The notes below the pieces were generated by a model. That model saw only the letters and a list, made by a program, of their open reading frames with translations, was not told the origin of the DNA and did not search any database. The position numbers were made by a program, and so were the translations under genes. Shown piece by piece: positions 33,832-41,175 of a stretch of DNA of 42,594 bases. The stretch is taken from NCBI GenBank assembly GCA_029261195.1, contig JAJDBU010000031.1:1-42594 (forward strand), in the 5' to 3' direction. Source of the stretch: Nitrospirota bacterium. GTDB lineage: Bacteria > Nitrospirota > Nitrospiria > SBBL01 > JAADHI01. Each line of letters begins with the position of its first letter. Positions within the stretch are counted from its first letter, which is position 1.

Positions 33832-34518
33832 CTAAGCACAAAGTTCTTCAAGGTCCTTCGGTTCAAGTTCAAGCAAGCTATCGACGACTCGATCTGCCTT
33901 GCCCTTGAGGGCAGAACGAGGGTAGGAACTTGTCACAGCAAGACATTTCATTCCTGCTGACCGGGCCGCCGCGACACCATGCAGGGAATCCTCTATCACA
34001 ACACATTGTGCCGCTTCGATATCAGAATCGGAAGTCTTCATCTCGTTTAGCTTCGCAAGCGCCGTGAGGTAGGATTCAGGATGTGGTTTTCCGTGCTTAA
34101 CATCCTGAGCGCTGACAATCACGGGAAAAGCCTGCCGGATGCCTCCTTGATCCAGCGCATACTTGATTTCTCCTCGAAAGGCCCCTGAAGCAACTGCGAG
34201 TTGGTAAGAGCCAAGGGCCTTCTTCACAAAATCAACCACTCCGGGGTAAAGCAAGAGTTCTTCTTCTGCCATTTTTTTGTAGAGGGGCATTTTTTTGATA
34301 ATCAGACGTTTGAGCACCTGATTGTTGACCGGTCTTTGGTGCAGCGACAGCAGTGTTTCAAAAAGTCCTTTGTCATCCAGAGCGAGATACTTCTCATAAT
34401 ACTCTTTGTTGCTAAGGGTAATGCCTTCCCCTTCCAGGACAATCTGGAAGGCCTTTAAATGATGGGATTCGCTATCAACAATCACCCCGTCACAATCAAA
34501 TATAATGGCTCTTAACAT
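33832..34518 (-). CDS. HAD-superfamily phosphatase/phosphoglucomutase-like hydrolase
   Basis: A 228-residue HAD hydrolase of subfamily IA. Motif I is IIFDCDGVIVDSE with nucleophile Asp8 and acid/base Asp10. A helical cap (about 18-85) follows. Motif II is VASGAFRGE, motif III Lys is in KHGKPHPESY, and motif IV is VVIEDSLHGVAAARSAG. It resembles beta-phosphoglucomutase and sugar or glycolate phosphatases; the substrate is not readable. The gene is convergent with priA. The ribosome-binding site GGAG lies in one arm of a 7-bp inverted repeat immediately upstream (34525-34551). Confidence 0.85.
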   Translation of the reverse strand: MLRAIIFDCDGVIVDSESHHLKAFQIVLEGEGITLSNKEYYEKYLALDDKGLFETLLSLHQRPVNNQVLKRLIIKKMPLYKKMAEEELLLYPGVVDFVKKALGSYQLAVASGAFRGEIKYALDQGGIRQAFPVIVSAQDVKHGKPHPESYLTALAKLNEMKTSDSDIEAAQCVVIEDSLHGVAAARSAGMKCLAVTSSYPRSALKGKADRVVDSLLELEPKDLEELCA

Positions 34519-34524
34519 ACATGT

Positions 34525-34551
34525 TCTCCACCGTTTAATCGGACGTGGAGA
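34525..34551 (-). promoter_or_regulatory. Inverted repeat covering the ribosome-binding site of the HAD gene
   Basis: TCTCCAC (34525-34531) and GTGGAGA (34545-34551) are perfect complements with 13 bases between. On the minus strand the arm nearest the gene contains GGAG, 8 bases or so before the ATG at 34518. In the mRNA a hairpin could hide the ribosome-binding site. Confidence 0.4.
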
Positions 34552-34847
34552 CTACCTTTGTTCGATAAAAACCGCAAGCGGTTCATTAGAAAAAAATCAG
34601 TAGAAATCCTCTTCTCGGATTTTCCAGTATATTCTGCATTCTTGCTGTCCTGTTCATGGGTTTACATTTATTATGAATTCTGGTAAAAGGTCCTCATTGT
34701 TCAGGCTCTTTCAGCTCTGAAGCGAACAAAATACGCTACATTCCTGTTTCCTGAGGACTTCAGGTTCTGAGAACGCTTGTAGAAAAATGCAGGGTGATCA
34801 GAACAATTCGGCAATATAAGGTGTAGAGTCCTTTTTTTAATTTAATC

Positions 34848-34888
34848 GCAAGGAACGACGGCTGCGGTACCAAATCATTGTTCCTTGC
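34848..34888 (+). other. Leader hairpin before the predicted beta-barrel gene
   Basis: GCAAGGAAC (34848-34856) and GTTCCTTGC (34880-34888) form a perfect 9-bp stem with a 23-base loop. It ends 10 bases before the ribosome-binding site GGAG (34899-34902) of the next gene. The rest of the 392-base gap 34519-34910 shows no gene and no clear promoter. Confidence 0.5.
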
Positions 34889-34910
34889 CATTGGGTATGG
34901 AGAAATAAAA

Positions 34911-35591
34911 GTGAATCAATTGAGAAGTCTATTCAATATGAAAGTTACCTTAAACATTGTAATGGGTCTGATGATTTGTTCATACTTGATTGCTTTCACT
35001 TCTTCTGCTTTGGCAGAGGAAGTGATCAAGAGTTCGGGCGTGTTCTATACCCGATTACCGGATGATGTGGATCTGCACCAGATTAATCTAAATCACGTTA
35101 ATGTAGCCGGTCCTGGAGCGGATGAGTTAGATGCGGCTTTTAGAGTGGGAATATTCACCTCAAAAGCAAAATTTAAAGACAGGGAACTAGGACGTGCTTA
35201 TTTTACTGAGATCTTTTATTCAAACTTTGATTTTGAAGGAGGACGGGACAAATTTTCTTTTCAATCACTTGGTTTGGATGTTGGCTATGGACCCGCAGTG
35301 AATCTCTTCCAAAATGTTTATTTCCAAGCGCTTCCATTTCTTGGAGCGGGTATTATGTTTGCTGAATTTGAGTCGGCAGGCATTCAAACGGGTTCAGAAA
35401 CGGCATTTTTTGGGGAATATGGCATTAAGGCCGGTTTAAATATAATCTTGCAGAGAGACTATCAACTGGGTGTCTTTGGAGGATATATGAGAACCCAGGC
35501 AGTGAAATTTGAAGAGGGACCTTTTTCATCTAATTTTGGTCTGGAGAATTCTGGAGCATTTGGTGGCGTTTCTATCAGTAGGATCTTTTAG
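34911..35591 (+). CDS. Exported protein with beta-barrel-like pattern, unknown function
   Basis: A 226-residue protein. The GTG at 34911 is chosen because GGAG lies 8 bases upstream; a TTG at 34878 has no such site and an ATG at 34938 is the other option. A hydrophobic signal peptide (NIVMGLMICSYLIAFTSSALA) is followed by short alternating strands (LGLDVGYGPAVNLFQNVYF, AFFGEYGIKAGLNIIL) and ends in FGGVSISRIF, whose C-terminal Phe is typical of outer-membrane barrels. No named family was recognised. It lies upstream of the BcsA-like gene but a terminator separates them. Confidence 0.65.
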   Translation: MNQLRSLFNMKVTLNIVMGLMICSYLIAFTSSALAEEVIKSSGVFYTRLPDDVDLHQINLNHVNVAGPGADELDAAFRVGIFTSKAKFKDRELGRAYFTEIFYSNFDFEGGRDKFSFQSLGLDVGYGPAVNLFQNVYFQALPFLGAGIMFAEFESAGIQTGSETAFFGEYGIKAGLNIILQRDYQLGVFGGYMRTQAVKFEEGPFSSNFGLENSGAFGGVSISRIF

Positions 35592-35657
35592 ACCTTTGTG
35601 TTCAAACTTTACCCAAGGTTCTAGAATATACTTTTCAAGCTGATAGGGGGAAATCTT

Positions 35658-35691
35658 AAAAAATGGAAGCATATTTGCTCCCATTTTTTTT
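35658..35691 (+). terminator. Rho-independent terminator
   Basis: A 14-bp stem with one mismatch (35658-35671 paired with 35676-35689, four-base loop TATT) ends in a run of eight T residues. The A run on the other side could make it work in both directions. It closes the transcript of the predicted beta-barrel gene 66 bases after its stop codon. Confidence 0.85.
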
Positions 35692-35814
35692 GGTATCTGA
35701 AGGCTCGTACACCAAATGTCATTGAAAGAAAAAAGGGAAATACCGGAAGGTAGAAATTCTGGGTTTTGATGATGATTTCGAAAAAAAATCAATTTCCTGA
35801 AGCCTTCCCTTTGG

Positions 35815-38181
35815 GTGCCTGACAGGGTGTTGCAGACGGTTCAAACGACGGATCTCTACATTTTACTAGGGATCTCTTCTGCGATCCTGATCTGGCTCTT
35901 CGCGCTGTTTTATCTGCGGCGCCACCAACGCAAACAAGCTAAACGCCACACCTCCCAGGAAGCCTTTTTTTCTCATGTTGTGGTCTGTATCGCCGTTCCT
36001 GTCGCTTTTTATTATATAAGTTGGCGTGCGATGAACACCATTAATTGGGATGGCTGGTGGAGCGGTCTACCCCTTTTTCTGGCGGAGTTGTACGGTATCA
36101 TCGTTACATCGATCCATTTTTTTACAGTCTGGCGTCCAACAGAGCGAAAATCACTTCCTCCACTCATCGGGCGGAGCATTGACGTTTTTGTCACCACCTA
36201 CAATGAACCTTTAGGCATCATTCGCAAAACCGCTCACGCCTGTGTCGCTTTGAGACTGCCTCACACGACCTACATCCTGGATGACGGCAACCGTTCCGAG
36301 GTTGCCCAACTGGCGGATGAGCTGGGTTGTCTCTATATCACCAGAACAGATAACACAAACGCCAAGGCGGGCAATTTGAACAATGCCTTGCGGCAAACAA
36401 ATGGAGAATTCATTGCGACTTTCGATGCCGATCATGTACCGCAACCCCAATTTTTGGAGGCCCTGCTCGGCTACTTCGTAGATGAAAAACTCGCTTTGGT
36501 TCAAACGCCTCAGGATTTTTATAATATTGATTCCTACCAACATCGCTTTGACCTGAAAAATAAAAAAATCTGGGAGGAACAGGCACTTTTTTTCACTGTG
36601 ATTCAAGCAGGAAAAGACTATTGGAATGCAGCTTTTTGGTGCGGAAGTTGCGCCATATTACGGAGAAGCGCCCTTGATGAGATCGGTGGCGTTGCAGAGG
36701 GAACGGTCACGGAGGATCTACATACCTCAATCCGGCTTCATGCCAAAGGCTATCGATCACTCTACCACAATAAAAGCCTTGCTTACGGACTTGCCCCTGA
36801 GACCTTTATTCCCTTTCAGGTTCAGCGTTTGAGGTGGGGAGAAGGATCAATGCAGCTCCTTTTTCACCGAGACAATCCATTCTGGATCAAGGGGCTCAGC
36901 TTTACGCAGCGGCTTGCCTACTCTGCGTCGATGACAACCTATTTTGACGGCTTCCAGAAGCTTGTCTTTTACACCATTCCGATGCTCTATTTTTTTACCG
37001 GCGTGCTTCCGATTGTTTCTCTTAACGCAGTCTTCATGGCCCACTTTCTCCCATATTTCGGACTTTTTTCACTCGCCCACATATTAATGGCTCGAGGAAA
37101 AGGCTCACTCATTGTCGATGAACAGTATAATATTGCAAAGGTATTTATTTTTATTCGATCGACTGTCGCCTTAATTTGGGGGAAAGACTTACGTTTCAAT
37201 GTGACGCCAAAGTCAAGCGGAGAGAATGCCTCCTTTCGTTTGCTGCTGCCGCAATTGATAATTTTTTTGATGAATGCAATTGGTGCAGGGGTCGGCATCG
37301 TCCGTTATTTTTGGCTGGGAGATCTAGATACCGCTGCATTTGTAGCCAACCTTTTCTGGTCACTTTGCATCGCGGGTTATGCGATGGGCATGCTGCGCTT
37401 TAGTCAAAAAAAGGTTCAGACCCGCCATGGTTTTCGTTTTTGGTTTTATGTGCCCTGTCTCATCATGAACAGTACATCCGACTCCTCAGATACAGACTCC
37501 GAAGATACGGAATCCTACCAGGTGGGGCTGGTGCGGGATTGTCACGAATCTGGTGCGTCCTTGCTTTTGCCAACACAGATTGGAAAAGGAAAAACCCTTG
37601 AGGTGACAATGATTCTGGAAAAACGGCCAATTGTGCTCAGGGCAGTTGTGATAGGACCGGAATATCCCAAAAAAGAAACCTCCGGCTTTTATTGTCTGAA
37701 TACAAAGTTCATTGATCTGAAACGAGATGACCGTTATGAAATTTTAAAATATTGCTTTGATTTTTCCGTCCCAAGATTTATGGCCCGGCTCAGCCGAGAT
37801 GCGACTATTTTTGATCGTTCAGAGAATTATTTTTTATCAGACTCACGTGAAAAAAAACGCTACCCCATTCACCTTCCGATTTCATATCGATTTTCAACTT
37901 CAAGCGGTCCTTGTGAAGTTTTGGGTAGCAGTGAAGACGTCAGCGAATCAGGGCAGTCAGTACTTTGTCCTGATTCGCTGCCTCTCTTAAAGATACTTGA
38001 ATTTACAATTGACCTTGCCCCGCAACGCATTGACGGGCGGGCAGTGGTTTTGCGGGAGAAAAGCGTCCAGTTCGGAGGGATAGAACGACGGCACTACGCC
38101 TTGAAAATTGAGGAGGTGAAGTCCGGCGATCTGAAGGTCTTACAAACGCTCAGTAAAACAGACTACCTGGTGCGGGCTTGA
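35815..38181 (+). CDS. bcsA: BcsA-type GT2 polysaccharide synthase with two PilZ-like domains
   Basis: A 788-residue inner-membrane enzyme of the cellulose synthase family, which polymerises UDP-sugars while moving the chain across the membrane. Three membrane segments precede the GT2 domain (about 120-345) with DDG (156-157), DAD (204-206), TED (299-301) and QRLRW (337-341). Further segments span about 385-525. A first PilZ-like region has RHGFR (537-541) but DCHESG (575-580) instead of DxSxxG. A second, at the C-terminus, has both cyclic di-GMP motifs: REKKR (678-682) and DVSESG (708-713). Known BcsA proteins have a single PilZ. The GTG start has no good ribosome-binding site. No bcsB or bcsC is nearby; the product may be cellulose or another glucan. 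Confidence 0.85.
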   Translation: MPDRVLQTVQTTDLYILLGISSAILIWLFALFYLRRHQRKQAKRHTSQEAFFSHVVVCIAVPVAFYYISWRAMNTINWDGWWSGLPLFLAELYGIIVTSIHFFTVWRPTERKSLPPLIGRSIDVFVTTYNEPLGIIRKTAHACVALRLPHTTYILDDGNRSEVAQLADELGCLYITRTDNTNAKAGNLNNALRQTNGEFIATFDADHVPQPQFLEALLGYFVDEKLALVQTPQDFYNIDSYQHRFDLKNKKIWEEQALFFTVIQAGKDYWNAAFWCGSCAILRRSALDEIGGVAEGTVTEDLHTSIRLHAKGYRSLYHNKSLAYGLAPETFIPFQVQRLRWGEGSMQLLFHRDNPFWIKGLSFTQRLAYSASMTTYFDGFQKLVFYTIPMLYFFTGVLPIVSLNAVFMAHFLPYFGLFSLAHILMARGKGSLIVDEQYNIAKVFIFIRSTVALIWGKDLRFNVTPKSSGENASFRLLLPQLIIFLMNAIGAGVGIVRYFWLGDLDTAAFVANLFWSLCIAGYAMGMLRFSQKKVQTRHGFRFWFYVPCLIMNSTSDSSDTDSEDTESYQVGLVRDCHESGASLLLPTQIGKGKTLEVTMILEKRPIVLRAVVIGPEYPKKETSGFYCLNTKFIDLKRDDRYEILKYCFDFSVPRFMARLSRDATIFDRSENYFLSDSREKKRYPIHLPISYRFSTSSGPCEVLGSSEDVSESGQSVLCPDSLPLLKILEFTIDLAPQRIDGRAVVLREKSVQFGGIERRHYALKIEEVKSGDLKVLQTLSKTDYLVRA

Positions 38182-38199
38182 AAAACTTGTGTTTTTCCC

Positions 38200-38228
38200 T
38201 TGACAGGTTGGACTTGCCTTTGTAAAGT
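38200..38228 (+). promoter_or_regulatory. Sigma70-type promoter of the envelope gene cluster
   Basis: TTGACA (38200-38205) and TAAAGT (38223-38228) are separated by 17 bases. GACAGG (38202-38207) and CCTGTC (38230-38235) form an inverted repeat spanning the promoter, a possible operator. The leader to the ATG at 38377 would be about 140 bases. Confidence 0.6.
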
Positions 38229-38259
38229 GCCTGTCGTTTCCTAAGTCGTTCATCTATTA

Positions 38260-38290
38260 TCAAGGTGCATTTAGCCCTTGAACTTTTTTT
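38260..38290 (+). terminator. Terminator-like hairpin within the leader
   Basis: TCAAGG (38260-38265) pairs with CCTTGA (38276-38281), followed by seven T residues (38284-38290). It may end the bcsA-like transcript. Because the promoter at 38200 is upstream of it, it could also act as an attenuator for the downstream genes. The 6-bp stem is weak. Confidence 0.45.
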
Positions 38291-38376
38291 AGAAAAAATT
38301 TCATATAACTCGGAAGAAACCTCGTCCATATAACGAAGATCTCTGACATGAAATCCGGGAAATCTTCAAGGATAAT

Positions 38377-39969
38377 ATGCTGATGATAAGAGCGGTAACA
38401 TTGCTTTTTGTACTTGCGGAAATGATAGCTTTTCTAAGTGTTATGGCCGTCGACGCTAAAGGTGATGACTCCTATCGGCCACAGCAGTCCCAAGCCGATC
38501 ACTGGTTTGAGGACTTCAATGCAGAATTTGTAGAACCAAAAGTTGTCAAACCGCCATCGCTATTGGCTTCCGCAGATGAGTTTGATGATTTTATGAAACA
38601 GGAGTTAGGCGAATTCAAAAAATATCAGGATGAACGTGACAAGGCCTTTTCCGACTTACTCAACAAGGACTGGCGTGAATTTCAGATGAACTTTGGCATC
38701 ATACGTGATGCCAAACCAAAGCCGGTGGTGTTCCCCGTCGCACCCCTATCTACTACTCCTGCCGTTCCGGAAGAGAAACCTGAAGAGGTCGTCAAGGTGG
38801 AGAAAGTTAAGCCTTCCCCGGCACCCAGGACACCCCGCCCTAAGAAAGTGCCCTCAAGCCAATTTAAAGGCAAGTCTCTTAAAATTGAATTTTTTGGTAT
38901 GACGGTTGTGCTGAAAATCGATCCCAAGTTCGCCACAGCACTTGGCCAACCTATCAACAAAACGGCGATTAGTGACTTTTGGAAGGTACTCAGTACTTCT
39001 GATTACAAACCCCTGATGAAACAGCTGCAAAACTATCGTCAGTCCATGACCTTGAACGATTGGGGCTACGCCCAGTTGGTTAACAAAGTTGCACAGACCA
39101 TTTATAGAAATCGCCCCAACGAAGTTAAAATGTTTGATTGGTTTGTACTCACTAAAGCGGGCTACAGCGCACGCATTGGTTATAACGATAGTACAATCTA
39201 TTTAATGTTGCCGGCAAAGACGCAGTTTTATGAGGTCCCTTACTTTACCTATGATGGGCGTCAATACTATGTGGTGTCATTTTCCGGGCGTGCCGACAAG
39301 GTGAGCAAACTCTATTCATACGAAGGAAACTATGCCCGAGCCAATAATCCAATTGATCTAGCACTGAATCAACTGCCACAGTTTGAGGCCGCTGCACAGC
39401 AACGAGCCTTGCAGTTTAAGTTTGAAGAGAAGCAATATGACCTGTCCGTTCAGTATGATCGCAACCTCGTGGACTATCTAAAAGTTTATCCCGTGACAGA
39501 ACTGGATGTTTATTTTCGCTCCACGCTTTCAGAACAGCTTCAGTTCACGCTCTTGAATGCGCTCAAACCAATGGTGGAGGGACGGTCGGAAGAAACTGCA
39601 GTCAACCTCTTATTGCGTTTTGTCCAGACGGCCTTTGAATACAAAACAGACGGCGATCAATTTGGTCGGGAGAAGTATTTTTTTCCGGAAGAACTTTTTT
39701 TGTATCCCTATTCAGACTGTGAAGACCGCTCGGTCTTATTCGCTTATTTAGTGAAAAATCTGCTTGGACTTGATGTGGTCGCCCTTGATTTTCCGGGGCA
39801 TGTCGCCACCGCTGTTAAATTTAAAGGGAAGGTGAAGGGAAGCGCAATTACCTATCAAAATCAGAGGTATGTGATTAGTGACCCGACTTACATCAATGCA
39901 CGGGCGGGTATGGTGATGCCCCGCTACAAAAGTACAAAACCGAAAGTCGTTCCGATTGCCACGCACTAA
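38377..39969 (+). CDS. Exported transglutaminase-like cysteine protease/transferase
   Basis: A 530-residue protein with a signal peptide (TLLFVLAEMIAFLSVMAVDA). Residues 65-105 form a charged helix with a YQDE...KDW pattern that recurs in the MltC-like protein of the same cluster. A Pro-rich linker (about 112-160) follows. The C-terminal domain (about 400-520) has the transglutaminase-type triad: Cys448 (YSDCEDRSVLFAYL), His475 (DFPGHVATAV) and Asp502 (YVISDPTY). Such domains act as cysteine peptidases or cross-linking enzymes; the substrate is unknown, but the neighbours point to the periplasm or peptidoglycan. AAGGA lies just before the ATG. It is the first gene of the cluster and is 34 bases from the LPP20 lipoprotein gene. 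Confidence 0.75.
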   Translation: MLMIRAVTLLFVLAEMIAFLSVMAVDAKGDDSYRPQQSQADHWFEDFNAEFVEPKVVKPPSLLASADEFDDFMKQELGEFKKYQDERDKAFSDLLNKDWREFQMNFGIIRDAKPKPVVFPVAPLSTTPAVPEEKPEEVVKVEKVKPSPAPRTPRPKKVPSSQFKGKSLKIEFFGMTVVLKIDPKFATALGQPINKTAISDFWKVLSTSDYKPLMKQLQNYRQSMTLNDWGYAQLVNKVAQTIYRNRPNEVKMFDWFVLTKAGYSARIGYNDSTIYLMLPAKTQFYEVPYFTYDGRQYYVVSFSGRADKVSKLYSYEGNYARANNPIDLALNQLPQFEAAAQQRALQFKFEEKQYDLSVQYDRNLVDYLKVYPVTELDVYFRSTLSEQLQFTLLNALKPMVEGRSEETAVNLLLRFVQTAFEYKTDGDQFGREKYFFPEELFLYPYSDCEDRSVLFAYLVKNLLGLDVVALDFPGHVATAVKFKGKVKGSAITYQNQRYVISDPTYINARAGMVMPRYKSTKPKVVPIATH

Positions 39970-40003
39970 CTACTTTATAAACCGAATCACAAGGAGGAAA
40001 AAG

Positions 40004-40624
40004 ATGAAGGAAAAGACAATGGTCAAAAAACTAATGTCAACAGGGGCAAGCTTGGCGCTTGCAATTATTGTTGCTGGTTGTGCGGGCCAGCAGGTGGTTC
40101 CTCAAGTGGTGGCGGATTGCGTTTTCCCTGACTCACCCGAAATTGCAGCGCCTAATTGGGTTTGTGATATGCCAGTAGATGGTATTACTGTTTCGGCTGT
40201 GGGTTCATTTCGTCAGACCAAGGCGGGAGTTCAGTTTCAAAAAACACAAGCCACTGCCGCCGCACGCAACGCCCTGGCTTCCCAAATGAAGGTTCACGTC
40301 AAACGCCTGATTAAAAACTATACCGAGACAACGGGTGTGGGAGATGATGAGACGGTTGATACAGTGAGTTCCGATGTCAGCAAACAGGTTACGAGTGAAA
40401 CCCTGCATGGATCAAAAGTATACCGGACCCGGACGAATCCCTCGACCAGAACCCTATATGTCCTGGTCGGAATGGATCCCAGTCAGGCAGCAGCAAATGC
40501 TCAAGAGGCGCTCAAGACCAGTTACAAAAACAAAAAGGCGATGTGGCAGCGTTTCATGGCGAAAAAAGGACATGACGAGCTGGATGCTGAACTGGAAAAA
40601 ATTGCAAACCAGGATTTGAAGTAA
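40004..40624 (+). CDS. LPP20-family lipoprotein
   Basis: A 206-residue lipoprotein. AAGGAGG lies 7 bases before the ATG at 40004 and decides the start; an earlier ATG at 39956 would overlap the preceding gene. The signal peptide ends in lipobox VAGC (Cys26). The body has an LPP20-like pattern: PNWVCDMPVDGITVSAVG, then a long helix with repeated Ala (AAARNALASQMKVHVKRL), and a Lys-rich C-terminal helix. The LPP20 domain occurs in lipoproteins such as FlgP and Helicobacter Lpp20. Its role here is unknown. A strong terminator follows 8 bases after its stop codon. Confidence 0.8.
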   Translation: MKEKTMVKKLMSTGASLALAIIVAGCAGQQVVPQVVADCVFPDSPEIAAPNWVCDMPVDGITVSAVGSFRQTKAGVQFQKTQATAAARNALASQMKVHVKRLIKNYTETTGVGDDETVDTVSSDVSKQVTSETLHGSKVYRTRTNPSTRTLYVLVGMDPSQAAANAQEALKTSYKNKKAMWQRFMAKKGHDELDAELEKIANQDLK

Positions 40625-40632
40625 TTTTAAAA

Positions 40633-40663
40633 CGGGCCACAGTTTTTGTGGCCCGACTTTTTT
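40633..40663 (+). terminator. Rho-independent terminator inside the envelope cluster
   Basis: A perfect 9-bp GC-rich stem (CGGGCCACA 40633-40641, TGTGGCCCG 40647-40655) with a 5-base loop is followed by ACTTTTTTT. It separates the LPP20 gene from the second lipoprotein gene only 39 bases further on. Confidence 0.92.
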
Positions 40664-40701
40664 GTTTGATGACGGGACAGAAAGAATCTTAAGCAGTATA
40701 G

Positions 40702-41175
40702 ATGGTGAGAAAAAAACGAAGGCATCGACATGAACCTGGAAGCCGAAGAAGAGCATGTCCTTCCCTCATCCTGATCGTGTTTGCTCCCCTGATCCTGGTC
40801 GCTTGCGTTTCCTCTCCTCCTAAAAGGCAAAATCTCCGACCCGATTGGATCGCTTCTCCTCCTAGCGAAGGGAATGCGGCAGTCGGTGCCGCAAGTTATG
40901 AAGTTTTCGGCGAAACAAAAGCGAGAGAAAATGCTTTGATGAAGGCCTTGACCCAACTGGCGTTGCAGAAGGGTGGGACGGTTGACCTCGAAAGTAAAGT
41001 AGACAGTCAACAGGTCACAAATGTCGCCAATTCGGGTGAGTCTTTTCATGAGCGTGCTTCCATCAGTACTAAAGCGATTGTCCGGGGGAAAGAAATTCCC
41101 ATCAACGCAAAAATCAAGGCATTCTGGAAAGATACACAAGGGAGACGGATATGGGTACTCGTCGTCGAAGAATAG
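40702..41175 (+). CDS. Second LPP20-like lipoprotein
   Basis: A 157-residue protein. A very basic N-region (VRKKRRHRHEPGSRRR) precedes a hydrophobic segment (SLILIVFAPLILVAC) ending in lipobox LVAC (Cys35). DWIASPPSEGNAAVGAASYE resembles the LPP20 start (xW...PP......VG), and a helix (KARENALMKALTQLALQK) follows. The start has no clear ribosome-binding site and the basic N-region is long for a signal peptide, so the true start is uncertain. Its last 25 bases overlap the lytic transglycosylase gene, so the two are translated together. Confidence 0.65.
   Translation: MVRKKRRHRHEPGSRRRACPSLILIVFAPLILVACVSSPPKRQNLRPDWIASPPSEGNAAVGAASYEVFGETKARENALMKALTQLALQKGGTVDLESKVDSQQVTNVANSGESFHERASISTKAIVRGKEIPINAKIKAFWKDTQGRRIWVLVVEE

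Noticed and set aside
34878-34910. TTG start for the predicted beta-barrel protein
   Set aside because: It lies inside the leader hairpin and has no ribosome-binding site; the GTG at 34911 has GGAG at the right distance.
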